Positions 11,216-21,861 of a stretch of 61,840 bases of DNA are shown here, in pieces. The translations under genes and the position numbers were made by a program. Numbering within the stretch: position 1 is the stretch's first letter; each line of letters opens with the position of its first letter. Under the pieces are notes generated by a model that worked only from the letters and a program-made list of their open reading frames with translations, did not search any database and had not been told where the DNA came from. Source of the DNA: Pelomyxa schiedti (lineage: Eukaryota > Evosea > Pelobiontida > Pelomyxidae); the NCBI GenBank assembly GCA_020536535.1, contig JAHLWZ010000880.1, forward strand, positions 1 through 61,840, given 5' to 3'.

Positions 11216-12059
11216 ATGACAGCACCAATACGATACATCTGCAACCTGGTGTCGCGACAGTTTGACGATAAAACCGCCGCTGCTGCGACCGCTGGAAAAT
11301 CGGGGAAGATCTCAAAGGGCAAATCGGCCACGAACGGAAAACGTCCCACCCTGTTGAAAGCGCAGTCGCGAAAAAGGAAAACTCTTGTGCTAGACCTGGA
11401 TGAAACATTAATTCGAACCTCGTATGACGTAGGCTGCCTTCATTCTCTTTTTTTCAATTCTCTTACAATGTTATGAAACAGCCAATACCAAACCCGGACT
11501 TTGTCGTTAAGGTCGAAGGACAGAAGGCGTATGTCAAGAAACGGCCCGGCGTTGATCGCTTCTTAAATAGCCTTAAGGACAAGTACGAATTAGTTTTATT
11601 TACGGCCAGTGCGGGAGAGGTAGAAAGTTATTATGTCTTTACTTTATGTGCTAACCTTTAATTAGTACGCCGAACCAGTTTTGAACTTCCTCGACGTAAA
11701 TCGGGTTTTTTCTGCTCGTCTTTTCCGGGAAGCATGCACTTTTGTTGGCGGAGCATACGTGAAGGTTGTTTGTTTTCCCATTCAATTACCGCTTCGATTT
11801 ACACCTTCCTCAGGACCTAAGTCGGTTGGGCAGAGACCTCAGTCAAGTTATGATAATCGACAATTTGCCGATATCCTACAGCCTACAGCCCGAAAACGGA
11901 CTACCTATTGCCAGTTTCCTTGGTGATCCTACCGACAATGCACTTACGTCTCTTCTGCCATTCCTGAACAGTGCTGCAGCGAGTTCCATCCCAATGCCGA
12001 TTCTTCTACACGGCTACCTTGGTCGGAGACAAGTCTGCATTAAGAGCCGAGAATTTTGA
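11216..12059 (+). CDS. CTD small phosphatase-like (NLI-interacting factor/FCP1-SCP family)
   Basis: The start ATG at 11216 opens a basic N-terminus rich in Ala, Gly and Lys. The catalytic signature LVLDLDETLI (DxDxT) follows near 11390. Further family blocks are spread over short exons: FVVKVEGQKAYVKKRPGVD, ELVLFTASAGE, YAEPVLNFLDVNRVF, LFREACTF, then DLSRLGRDLSQVMIIDNLP and NALTSLLPFL. The stop is at 12059. Introns lie near 11430-11470, 11620-11665 and 11765-11810. SCP-type enzymes dephosphorylate the RNA polymerase II C-terminal repeat and other phosphoserines. The usual HSS triplet before the DxDxT loop region is not obvious. Family assignment is secure, target is not. Confidence 0.9.
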
Positions 12060-12818
12060 AGGCTATTTTATATTACAAGCAGCAGGGACAGCCACAATCA
12101 TCAAAACACCGCAGTTTTGTGTTGAGGTTTAATTGGAGAGGTTTTAACTCTTTTTCCTCTCCTTATTTCCTACTGTCTTAATTGACAGGGGTCAAAAAAG
12201 ATTGCATTTATTGTTATGCACTTTTACTCCAAGTCCAACAACAAACCAAAAAATTTTTACTTCTCGTTGTGGTTCTGACATTAGTATGAACTACAATGCC
12301 GTAGGGGGGTCACAGTTTTGGAGATACCCTTTGGTAGAAGCTTGGTGAGTAGAAATTAAGGATAAGCAGTATCCCAAACCTCCGTTTTGTAAGTCTTGCA
12401 TGTGCTTTTTGAAAAGGTGCACCATGATATCTGTGAGAGTGTGAGGGTGAGAAAGGGAGAATTGTGGGCCGTACTGTCTTTGACATTAGTTTTACATGTG
12501 GGAATGGGACAGGCTCCAGTTTGTGGGCAGTACTTGTTGTGCCATTCCCAGAGTTTAAATCTCATCTTATACTTACAATTTTTGCATGAAACCTGAAGTG
12601 GGTTGGTTTTTAGCTCAACTGGTAATGTCTACGGAACAAACCAATCTCATTGGGCATAATGACTTGTGTTGCTCTGTACCTTCAACAGGAACCATCATGT
12701 AACACAATGTACATGTCATAGCTCGCTATCCGGAACAGCAAGTAAGAGTAGTTAAAAAAAAAGCATAATCAATAGTACCGGTTGCATGGGCATTCTACAA
12801 TTATATCAGATTGTTAGG
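12060..12818. other. Gap between convergent genes
   Basis: AT-rich sequence with no convincing reading frame. It should hold the 3' UTRs of the phosphatase (+) and pentapeptide-repeat (-) genes. Confidence 0.35.
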
Positions 12819-15800
12819 TTACCCTCCCCCTTCACAAAACACATACCCAGGTCTCATCATTCCAGGGCTCATTGGGCTCATACCAGGGAATCCAGGATTC
12901 ATTCCAGGCATACCAGGACTCATTGGGCTCATTGCCGGCTTCATTACAACACTCATTGGTACACCACCAACTCCCATTCCCATCTGCGGCATTGTACTGA
13001 CACCCATTTGCACTCCCCCCATAGGAACACCTACTCTCATCATTGGTTGACCTCTGCTCACCATAACCATGCCCCCTCCAGGTTGTTGCATCATAACTGA
13101 GGGTTGCATCATAACTGAAGGCTGTTGCATTACCATGCCTCCTGGTTGCTGTACAAGAACCCCTTGAGGTTGCATCATGACAGGTTGTCCTCTGTTCATC
13201 ATCATGACATTTGGTTGCATCATCACATTTGGTGTTGCCTGAGGCATGCCTCTCCCTACCATTTGTGCTTGCTGTGCTCTAACTGTAGGAGGTGTCGAGA
13301 CAGAAGGAGGTAATGGAGCTGGTGTAGGAGGTAAATTTGAGGGTAGAGGCGGGGCAGGGGGTAATGCTGTAAGTGGCGTAGGAGGTAGTGGGGTGAGCGG
13401 GGCGGGACCAGGATCGACTGGAGGAGTAAGTTCAGGAGACCTATTGGCTACTTAGGATGTTCACTTTCCAAAAAGGCACACTACTCTGGCTCTGGGGTAG
13501 CAGTCACTACTTTGGGGGCAAACAATAAATGTAAATACTCCGAGCCTTCATGATAGTTAGGAAGAGTGCATCCCAACGGGGAAAAAAACTTTCTGTGGCG
13601 GCGATCTCTGGATTGTTTTCTTTCATCTTTGCAACAATTGGCGCCCAGTATCCCCATTCTCTGTGCTTTATCATTGCCTCAAGACACATATTTTCCAAAG
13701 TTCCTTGGCCAAAATGAGAAAAATAAGGTCGAATTTTAACTACATACCCAATCGGAGGACTTTGATCTCCTTTGGTCTTCGCCAAACATTTACAATATAC
13801 TCGTCTTTCACGTCTTCGCCAACTAATTGGAGGTACATCCTTCTTGCGGCAGTATTATCCTGAATCCCAAACCCAAATGAACTGCTAAAAGTTCGCCATC
13901 TTACCAGTGACATAAGATAAATATGTACTGAGTTAAAGAGTAAAACCTCTCCTCCTTTTCATCTTCTTCAACTGGCGGGATTCCTATGCAGACCCTCTCT
14001 TTTAGAGCACTTTGAAGCATTCTCAACCGGAAAGTGGAGTGCTCTATTTGAGATACACCTGAAACTGTAGCTGAAACAGCGGTATCTACTTTGTCATTTT
14101 GAAGCTGGGAGAATAAGCGGGAGAAAAAGTATTAAAGGCCTGCACCTTTTTGTACTCTTCAGCTTTTTTCCTTTTTTCCTCTTCTAGTTCTCTTGTTCTT
14201 TGTTCTTTTAAGAAAGAATCGGAAACCTCCAGTTGTTGTCGATTAATCCTCACGGAATCTCTGTTTGCTGAAATAGTGTCATATACTGAATAGAGCAAAC
14301 TTGGAAGTTTTACCAATAACTCCTGCCTTAACTAATTCATCAGGAACAGAACCAACTGTAGCAGACACGTTTGCAAGACTTCTGGCTTTTAAAAGATTGT
14401 TCTTTATCTATTGAGGGATTAAGTTACTTCCCTTTATTATTGGAGGGTGACACACTGCAGCCAAGTCAATCCCAGCCATTATTACTTGCTTCATATCGGC
14501 ATTGACAAAGGTGGCATCACTTAGAGATGCACCAGTTAAATCTGCACCATACATGTCTGCATCAGTGAAATCAGCAGAAACGAGACTGTGAGACCACTTA
14601 GTACCCAGAAGATTTTAACCAAACACACTTTGCACCGACGAAAGCAGTAGATCTCAGATATGCACCCCGGAAGCAACACCCACTCAGGTGACTTCCTGAG
14701 AGGACAGAATTCGAAAGGTTTGTATTACTGAATAAATAAAGGTAAGTTAAGGAATGAACCAAAGAGAGTTGAATACCTGAAGTTGACATCAGCCAGATTT
14801 TTGGCATTTCTGAAATCAATAAGTAAAGAGAAAATGGCACAAATAACAGAAAAAACCTTTGAACAGCTTCTTTAGAGAGAAGTAATTTGGAGTAATCTTT
14901 ATGGGACGCTAAATCAAGATCAATTGTGAGGCCCTATTATCCAGTTACAGACAGTTTTCAAAGGATTTAAGAGGTAAACCAAACGAACCTCTAGTAATAC
15001 TGCCCATTTGAGGTCTGCCCTCTCCAGGTTTCTCACGCCCGTCAAGTTGGCTCTTGTTTTATTAGCTTGAAACATGTTTCCTTGGAAAGCAATACTTGGA
15101 GAGGTTTGCACCACAAAGTTTTGCACCTGCGAAATTGGCACCCCTTAGATCAGCCTCTTGTAAGGCAACACAGGTGAGATCTGCATTCGAGAAATCTACC
15201 CCACAAAGATGAGCCCTTTGAAAGTTGGCACCCTTTGAAATGTCAAGGATAACATAGAACTTTGAGGCTTGCCTTGAGACGTGCTCCAGCAAAAGAAGCA
15301 CTTTCCCATTTTTTTACTACTAAATCGGAATGAATGTCTTCATGATTAGTTGTTGAGAGCTCAACTTGTTCTCTGTTGCACATCCACCTGTAAAGTAATT
15401 GGGTTTTTTTTGCCTGTTTAAAGGATGAGAGACTCACGACTCAGAGAAATTAGTGTAGTCACAGTAAGAGTGATCGAAGGTTGCTGCTGGAGCAATTAAA
15501 CTTGTTAAATTGGCTTTGTCCAGTGTGGCAGCAACAAGAGTAGCACGTACAGCAGTTGCACTTACTAAGCTGCATTGAGTAAGATTACAGCTGTTCAGTG
15601 TTGCAAGATCGAGATTAGCCCCATCAAACGAAACTCTTTGAAGGGCAGAAGCACGAAGGGAGGCACGTGTCAATATAGCCTTGGCAAATGTGATTTCTCG
15701 TTGTACAACTCCCGATTGTCCACCACCACTACCATCCCCAACAGCCAAAGTAAAGAGTCGCATGTCCAACATTTCGAGGACACAGTCAGCCAAGTCTTTA

Positions 15801-16127
15801 CCTGTTATTCCAGAGGGGTAAGAAAGCAATAATAAAACAGCTTTAAATAACAAAAACAAGAAGCACGACTTGGGGTTGGCAAACACCAGTAAAATTGAAT
15901 GGCAAGTAGCCCTGCATTTCCACGTCCCTGGAAGTCATTCTAGGGGGAGTGCTTGTCGTGTACTCCACAACGCGAGCCAGAGGTCTGTCCTCGGCAGGGC
16001 ACGGCATGTTCTCTGTGCACCACCGAGTGACGTCAAACGTGCCCTTTCTCTTCGTAAGAAGTTGAACAAGCTGGCTCTCCAACTTCTTTTCCGCCTTCTT
16101 CTTGGACTTATTGGCCTTATTGAACAT
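12819..16127 (-). CDS. Pentapeptide-repeat protein with coiled coil and Met/Gln/Pro-rich tail
   Basis: The start ATG at 16127 gives a Lys-rich helix (ANKSKKKAEKKLESQ). A region with LADCVLEMLDMRLFTLAVG follows. Then come long runs of pentapeptide repeats, pattern A(N/D)LXX, over several exons between about 15750 and 14450: FDGANLDLATLNSCNL, FSNADLTCVALQEADL, RGANFAGAKLCGANL, GADLTGASLSDATF. Such repeats fold into a right-handed quadrilateral beta helix. Downstream is a charged coiled coil (RELEEEKRKKAEEYKKV, about 14150), a region with GYWAPIVAKMKENNPE (about 13650), a Pro-rich linker, and a tail rich in Met, Gln and Gly (PMSPGMPGMNPG), stop at 12819. Function unknown; the repeats suggest a binding scaffold. 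Confidence 0.75.
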
Positions 16128-16530
16128 GATCACTTCTTGAGATCTACTACTACGATGATGGTGGTTTCGCGGTGTACGTCACTACGTAGCGTCGGGTTTT
16201 ATTTTATTTGTTTGATTGTTGTTAGAGGAAGTAAGGAAGTATAAAAAATTTAAGAAGTGAAAGAGCCCGGGAATCTAATTTCTCGCCTGCTTTTTTAGAA
16301 GCCGAAACGGACAAATTCCATTTTGAAAAACTCAACTAAATGCCGTAAGGCGATGTACGGCGCATGTCAAGCCACCAGATCCCAAGATCTCGCTCTTTGT
16401 ATTTGTGCATCTGTGGTGTTGTTCCGCATGCGGAGAAAACTACCGTCGTACGTGTGCTGTGTTTGTTCCTACACAAGAAACTAGCTGGAGAACACATAAC
16501 TCTTGTACCATTCTCATAGCAACAAACATC
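16128..16530. other. Intergenic, promoter side of pentapeptide gene
   Basis: No protein-like frame is seen. This lies between the start of the pentapeptide-repeat gene and the stop codon of the next minus-strand gene. Confidence 0.35.
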
Positions 16531-17363
16531 TCACGCCAACTCAGAGTAGTGCTCAAAATCATCCCTCACAAGCAGCGACGCCACGTAAGCCAGAACAGCC
16601 AGGCCCGTGGCACCCACGGCCAACGCAAACGAGAATCCCAAATGATAGCCCTGCGGGTGTGGAACCACAACCAGCCACGAGCACCACGCCGCACCGAGCG
16701 CAACGGCCGCAGCCAGAGCGTGCAACCTCAGGCAGTGATGTACAACAGCTTTCTCAGTGCGCTTGCTAAAGCAGTTCATGGTGAAGTAAACTAGCGCTGG
16801 AAGCAGCACGACAGTACCCAGTATCATCAAAACGAATGCTGCCTGCACATTGTGTGTAGCTTGTTAGACATAGTTGTATATCTCCGCCTATGTTAATAAT
16901 ATACGGCAATCTCTAACGCTTGCAGAAAGGGGAAGCAACCTTGCCGGCCTTTTCAAAAGAATGGTAGTCTGTTCCCCGGAGATGCACTTTCTTACACCCA
17001 TGTCCCCCAATACAGCCCTTGGCACGTAGAAGACCTATGTATGTAACCCTATTTTTTTTTTTAAACATGTGAGACGTTACAATAGAACACCAGCACATTC
17101 ACTAGTGTAATCATGTACCATGAGGATGCAGTACTGTCATATCTCGTGATCTCCACTTCATCCTGGCGTGATATTACAGAACCATGGCGAATGTGTTCCC
17201 GCGAATAAGCATATGCATGTGCTGTCGCAGGACTGACAGGAACATCCAGTGGCACCAGTAAGGAAAAAGAGTGAGGCGGCGGTGTAGGTGGCTCTGCCTT
17301 GTGAACGTGTACCATCCAGTGCATTGTTACAACTGACATCACTGCAGCGGCAATTGCAAGCAT
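16531..17363 (-). CDS. Multispan membrane protein, unknown family
   Basis: Three exons. Exon 1 (17363 down to about 17075) starts with a hydrophobic segment MLAIAAAVMSVVTMHWMV, then a Pro/Ser-rich loop and a second helix (SSWYMITLVNVLVFYC). A middle exon near 17030-16915 adds a Cys-containing loop (KGCIGGHGCKKVHL). Exon 3 adds three helices (AAFVLMILGTVVLLPALVY, LHALAAAVALGAAWCSWLVV, FALAVGATGLAVLAYVASLL) and ends EHYSELA at 16531. About five membrane segments are predicted. An upstream ATG at 17403 is out of this frame. No family recognised; tetraspan-type membrane organisers are one possibility. Confidence 0.6.
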
Positions 17364-17580
17364 AGTAAGGAAACTGGCAAAGCAAGCAAAAATCTGCCCT
17401 CATTAATGTGCACCTCGTTTAAAATCCAAAGAAACAAACAGACCAACCTTTGATAGCGACATCACAAGTGCTTGTCACACCACACAAACGATTAATGCAG
17501 AAGAATGAAAAAAAGAACGTTATCTTGGGAAACCATTGGTCATAAACAGCGCAAAATTTATTTCAACATTTTTTGAGGGC

Positions 17581-19882
17581 TCAGTGTCCGAGCATTGACC
17601 TAAGATCCGTGGCAGGGTCGCCAGTGACGTGAAGGTGGAATTTTTCTACGAGAACATTGAGGATTGTTGGCTGTGGGTTGATGTTAGGTCTGGCTAATTT
17701 CGACTTCCGGGGTAGTGGGGAACTTACTGTGAAGAATCCGGGAACTTTGGGGCCAATGTGTATGTTCTGTATCCCAAGATAGAGAAGTGTCAGGAGAATT
17801 GCAACGGCCTTCTGCTCGAACCTAAATAAAGATATTGGTATGGGGGAATAACAGGAAAGAACTTGTACCAGGAGATCACTAGAGAAAGAGGAAGAGAATT
17901 CACGTCAGTGTTGAAAGCTCCTGCAAGTGCCACAGCAACCTTGATTGCAGAATAGGCATCATTGCACTGGCCCATGTCCAGCAACCTGGGTAGACCGCCA
18001 AGTGTGCCATACTGGCCTCCATTGATCTTGAACTTTCCACAGGCCAGAGTGAGGATCAAACAGTCCGATGGAACTTGAGCTGCAAACTACAAGAAAATGA
18101 GTGGAAATATGTGAATTTGTGAGAATTACCTCGGTGAAATAATTGCGCTCTTTTTCCATTCCATCACATCCCCCAATAAGGAAGATGCGCCTGAGTGCTC
18201 CACTTTTTACGGCAGCAATAACCTGGTCGGCAACACTGAGTACAGTGTTATGTGCGAACCCAATGGTGAGATAGGATAAATTCTCGGAGGGATTTGGGAA
18301 TCTGGGTAAAAATTAATGAAAGGAATGTCCCAAAATCGTCAAGTACCCTGGCATACTCCTAGCACAGGCAATGATAGCATCGAAGTTGCCAATTTTCTTG
18401 ACTCCTATACCACCGACAGGGGAGGCAGCGAACACTCTGTCTAGGTAACTGGGCATAGTTGAGCAAAAAGTGGGAAGAGAAATAACGTACGATGGAGGTG
18501 CTGGCACATAGCAGTTAGTTGTCATAAAAATTGGCCCAGGGAATGCTTCAAACTCCTTGCGCTGGTTCTGCCAAGCGGTACCGTAATGCCCAACAAGGTG
18601 GGGGTACTTAGATTTGAATAGAGGATATGCATTGCACGGTAACATCTCTCCATGAGTGTACACGTTGATATTGCAGCCTTTAGTAAGTTCAAGGAGCTGC
18701 TCGAGGGCGAGCAAGTCATGTCCCGAAATGAGAATAGCCTTGCCTAAGAAGTTGGAAATGTGAATGGGATGTGAGTAAGGCGGGAGAGTTACCAGCCTTG
18801 CCACTCTGTGGGGTTTTTGCCCATAGAACCTTGGTGATTTCAGGGTGCCCGTACCGTGTAGTGTGAGCCTTATCGAGAAGCTCCATGGCGGCGAAGTTTA
18901 CTACACAAGACGTTAGCAATTGTATCTGGCCTCTTTCTAAGTACCTTTACCGCACTCTAGACATAAACCCAGCAAATCTTCAACGGTTGGGTCCATTTGA
19001 TGCTGTGAATAGATTAGAAGAATTGAGAAACTGATCACTTACAATGGAAGCAAGGGCCTTAAGAGCAAATTCCCCAATTTCATCATTTTTCTCACCAAGT
19101 AAAAGGGCGTGGTAATAATAAGCCTCAACACCCTTCACACCATACATAAGGAGTTCTTGCAAGCAAGCCCTGTCTTCAGAGGGGTCAAAAATGACGGAAA
19201 AAGAAAGAAGGAAGACCTTTCCCAAGTAACGCGAATCTGTGTGGGATAGAGTACGTCTTTCCTTGAGTTACCATTTGATCAATCGTTTTTGCAGGAACCC
19301 ACGATGCGACCGCTGCAGAAAGGATTTTATTGTGTAAGTCAATAGGAAAAGAACGAAGAAAAACTCACGTGGAAGCCAGTACGAGGGTGAGCTTGCTCGA
19401 ATTGTATCGCGCAATGTCTCGCATTCCAGAATGTACTGGGCGATCTCCTCCGGAGAGAAGTTCACATTAGTCAATGTAGAAAAAATAGCCTGTGTTGGAT
19501 GTTAGCAATAACTGAAAGAGGCCAAAACACGAGAAACACAAACCTGAGCCACAAAGTTGTGTAAATTATCAGGAAGAGCAACCCCCGCCCTTAAAGCGGA
19601 TTCAGCAACAACAGCCACTGATTGCAACCCCCACATCAAATGATCTTGTAGAGCCGCCACGGAAGCATCCCTGTTAACAGTTAAAAGGACCAAAAAGATT
19701 TAAAAAACAGATCGTATAAAACAATATAAAAAAAGTACTTTGTGCAGACTCCTCTTGTGGTACAGGCTTCGCCTCTCGCGGTCTGCTCGCATTGAAAACA
19801 GTACATATCCACTGCACATTATTAATTAATCTTGCGGGAATACGTATAAGCGCGTACCATTTTCGATATCGGTGCTAGCCAT
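17581..19882 (-). CDS. hcp: Hybrid-cluster protein (HCP, hydroxylamine reductase)
   Basis: This iron-sulfur protein reduces hydroxylamine in vitro and is linked to nitric-oxide detoxification in anaerobes. The N-terminus after MASTDIENG reads MYCFQCEQT...ACTTRGVC, giving the C-x2-C-x8-C-x5-C pattern of a four-iron cluster. Ligand motifs of the hybrid cluster are all present: [63 protein letters not shown] and [10 protein letters not shown]. The C-terminus ends near DLRSMLGH with stop at 17581-17583. About ten short introns interrupt it, so it is a resident nuclear gene and not bacterial contamination. No clear organelle presequence is visible. HCP is known from anaerobic protists and is usually explained by transfer from bacteria. 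Confidence 0.95.
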
Positions 19883-20464
19883 GGCTGAGATCTACCAACA
19901 ACTAAGTTGTTTTTTTTCTTCTTTTTAATTGTGCTTGAACTCTTTTGCCCCCTATTGCGTGATATTTCCAATTCCAAGCTTGCTTCTGATTGCTGTTCAC
20001 TTCGTGAGAGTGGTTGGGGGCATGGGCGCCACCCAGCAAAGCACTCCACGAAGTCGAAGTCAAGTTCCTCTATATTGGGTAAAAAGTAAGTGCAAAAGCC
20101 AACTGAAGGCAAAAACTTGCCTTTTTGCGTGATATTTCCAAGGCTGAAAGAGTGAGTAGTCGGGCCTGTTCTCTTTTGTAGGCATGCAACTATATAAATT
20201 TGAGTAAAAACAGCATTAGAACGAGTGCAATGATGTTGCGGTTTTTTTTTTATTTTAGTTTTTACAGTCGGTGTCCTTGCGGAGTGTCGTAGTTTACTTG
20301 TGTAGTGTCGCAGTTCCGGTTTCGATTGTTTCTTTTTTATTGTGTCATCTTTGTTTTTTGTTTTTTGTACTTCCCACGAAAAAATTAGATTGAGATTGTG
20401 AGCAGGGGGCTATCCAACGACACTAGTGCCGTCATTTTATTTTGGGTGATGACATTGTGATAGT
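19883..20464. other. Divergent intergenic region
   Basis: Lies between the starts of the HCP gene (-) and the unknown basic protein (+). It contains T-rich runs (around 19910, 20243 and 20330) and no convincing coding frame. It likely holds both promoters. Confidence 0.35.
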
Positions 20465-21246
20465 ATGGTCGAATTTTGTAGGGATTCTTCTCATTCTTGT
20501 CAGAGCACAACAGAGTATGTGTTATTTCAGACATCTGTTCCGCCAGACCTCCCGTCTGGCCGTTATCCGTTTTACTATGACTTGATTGCACATCAAGAGC
20601 CGCAACTTGGTTGTCTAAAGGAAAATTAAAAAAGAAAACAAGTTGGAATGTGTGAGGTGCCTCCCTCTCTTCTTAAGGGGAGAGGGGCGAGGGGGAGGAG
20701 GTAGGGGAAGGAGGGGGAGGTGCCTCCCCCCACACCTACTGCAGGAGACGGCGTTGCAGTGGGCGGTCCGCAGTTAGTCATCCGCAGTATTGTGGGAGAG
20801 GGCCACCTATTTTCGAAGACATTCATCAAGGAATCAACGGGCAAGAAGGCGTTCTCCCATAATGAAGCGCCCTTGAGGGTGATGAGCTCACTACTCCAGC
20901 GGGCACGCTTCATTTGTGGACTGGTTGTTTCCAAAGAGACAACAATGATTATACCAGCAGCAACTTGCCATAAACCCCACACAACACTGCCTTCCAGAAA
21001 CACGATGTTAACATTAAGCACCAAAAGGGGTGAGAAAACTCTGATATAACCAGGACAGCGAACCTGAAAACAAGATATAAAATAGCTGTATCTGGAAACC
21101 ATGATCCCAAAAGGAAACGGAAGCCAAATTCCGGTGTGCTGGTGGGCCAGCAACAAGCGGCAGTGGTGCTGGATGGTGGGAAGAAGGAAAAAGATTTCAT
21201 ACCGCTTATGGAGACATCCAAGTCCGACGGAACTCTGCTGCTATAG
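20465..21246 (+). CDS. Unknown protein of about 200 residues, three exons
   Basis: Exon 1 (20465-20609) opens MVEFCRDSSHSCQS and runs to HQEPQL. Exon 2 (20745-21029) continues in the matching phase with GDGVAVGGPQLVIRSIVGEG, TGKKAFSHNEAPLRVMSSL and ARFICGLVVSKETT. Exon 3 (21086-21246) gives AVSGNHDPKRKRKPNSG and ends SKSDGTLLL with a TAG. Both introns are GT...AG and the codon phases match, which supports the model over the overlapping minus-strand frame. The central basic stretch PKRKRKP could be a nuclear signal. The fold resembles nothing I can name. Confidence 0.55.
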
Positions 21247-21428
21247 CAGGGGGGTTTATTCTCAGTTCACGTGAATCTCCAGTGATGACAGCCGTACTGT
21301 TTCTTTCTTTAAAGCTTTCTTCTTACGCAAACAAAGGCCCGCTATTGGCACTGCATAAATGGAATACATGTCAGTCCATTGCATGCAAAAATCACACTTG
21401 CAGCTCTTTCGGGACTTCATGATCGAGA

Positions 21429-21629
21429 GTGCGTAATGCAGCTAAAACAGCCACACTAGTCATGGAATCTGTTGGAGCTCCCAAATTGCAAGCCACGGAT
21501 ATAACTTCCGGATCATTCATCCATCTCCCTGATCACCAAACATATACTCAAGCAGAAAAATTCCTGGCCCCACTGTATTTGCCATCAAAAGGAGTGCTAT
21601 TCTATGGGGAGCCCTTATGTGTGCAGTAA
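21429..21629 (+). CDS. Possible terminal exon of an unknown protein
   Basis: A plus-strand frame of natural composition reads NAAKTATLVMESVGAPKL, then HLPDHQTYTQAEKFL and YLPSKGVLFYGEPLCVQ, with a stop at 21629. Its 5' connection is unresolved: it could be a late exon of the preceding gene by alternative splicing, or a separate small gene. A 52-codon minus-strand frame at 21262-21420 competes for the region just upstream. Confidence 0.3.
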   Translation: MRNAAKTATLVMESVGAPKLQATDITSGSFIHLPDHQTYTQAEKFLAPLYLPSKGVLFYGEPLCVQ

Positions 21630-21861
21630 AATGAACTAACTTGGAATGGAAGACTGTCTGTGGGTGTGTTGACCCCATTCCCTCGTTAGATCGTGCCACT
21701 GAAACTACACCATTCGAGAATGTTCAGAAACACAAGAACAAGTGTGGGCTTCTGCAAGGAGCAGGAACTGGCCTCAACACGCTCTTCGCTGTGTTGGTTG
21801 CTTCCACTCACTCAAGCGGGGAAAAAAACCGGAATCATCAAAAACAAAAAAGAAAAAAGCG

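Noticed and set aside
20626-21156. Minus-strand frame of 176 codons with hydrophobic segments
   Set aside because: The plus strand has a three-exon model with matching phases, which explains the sequence better.
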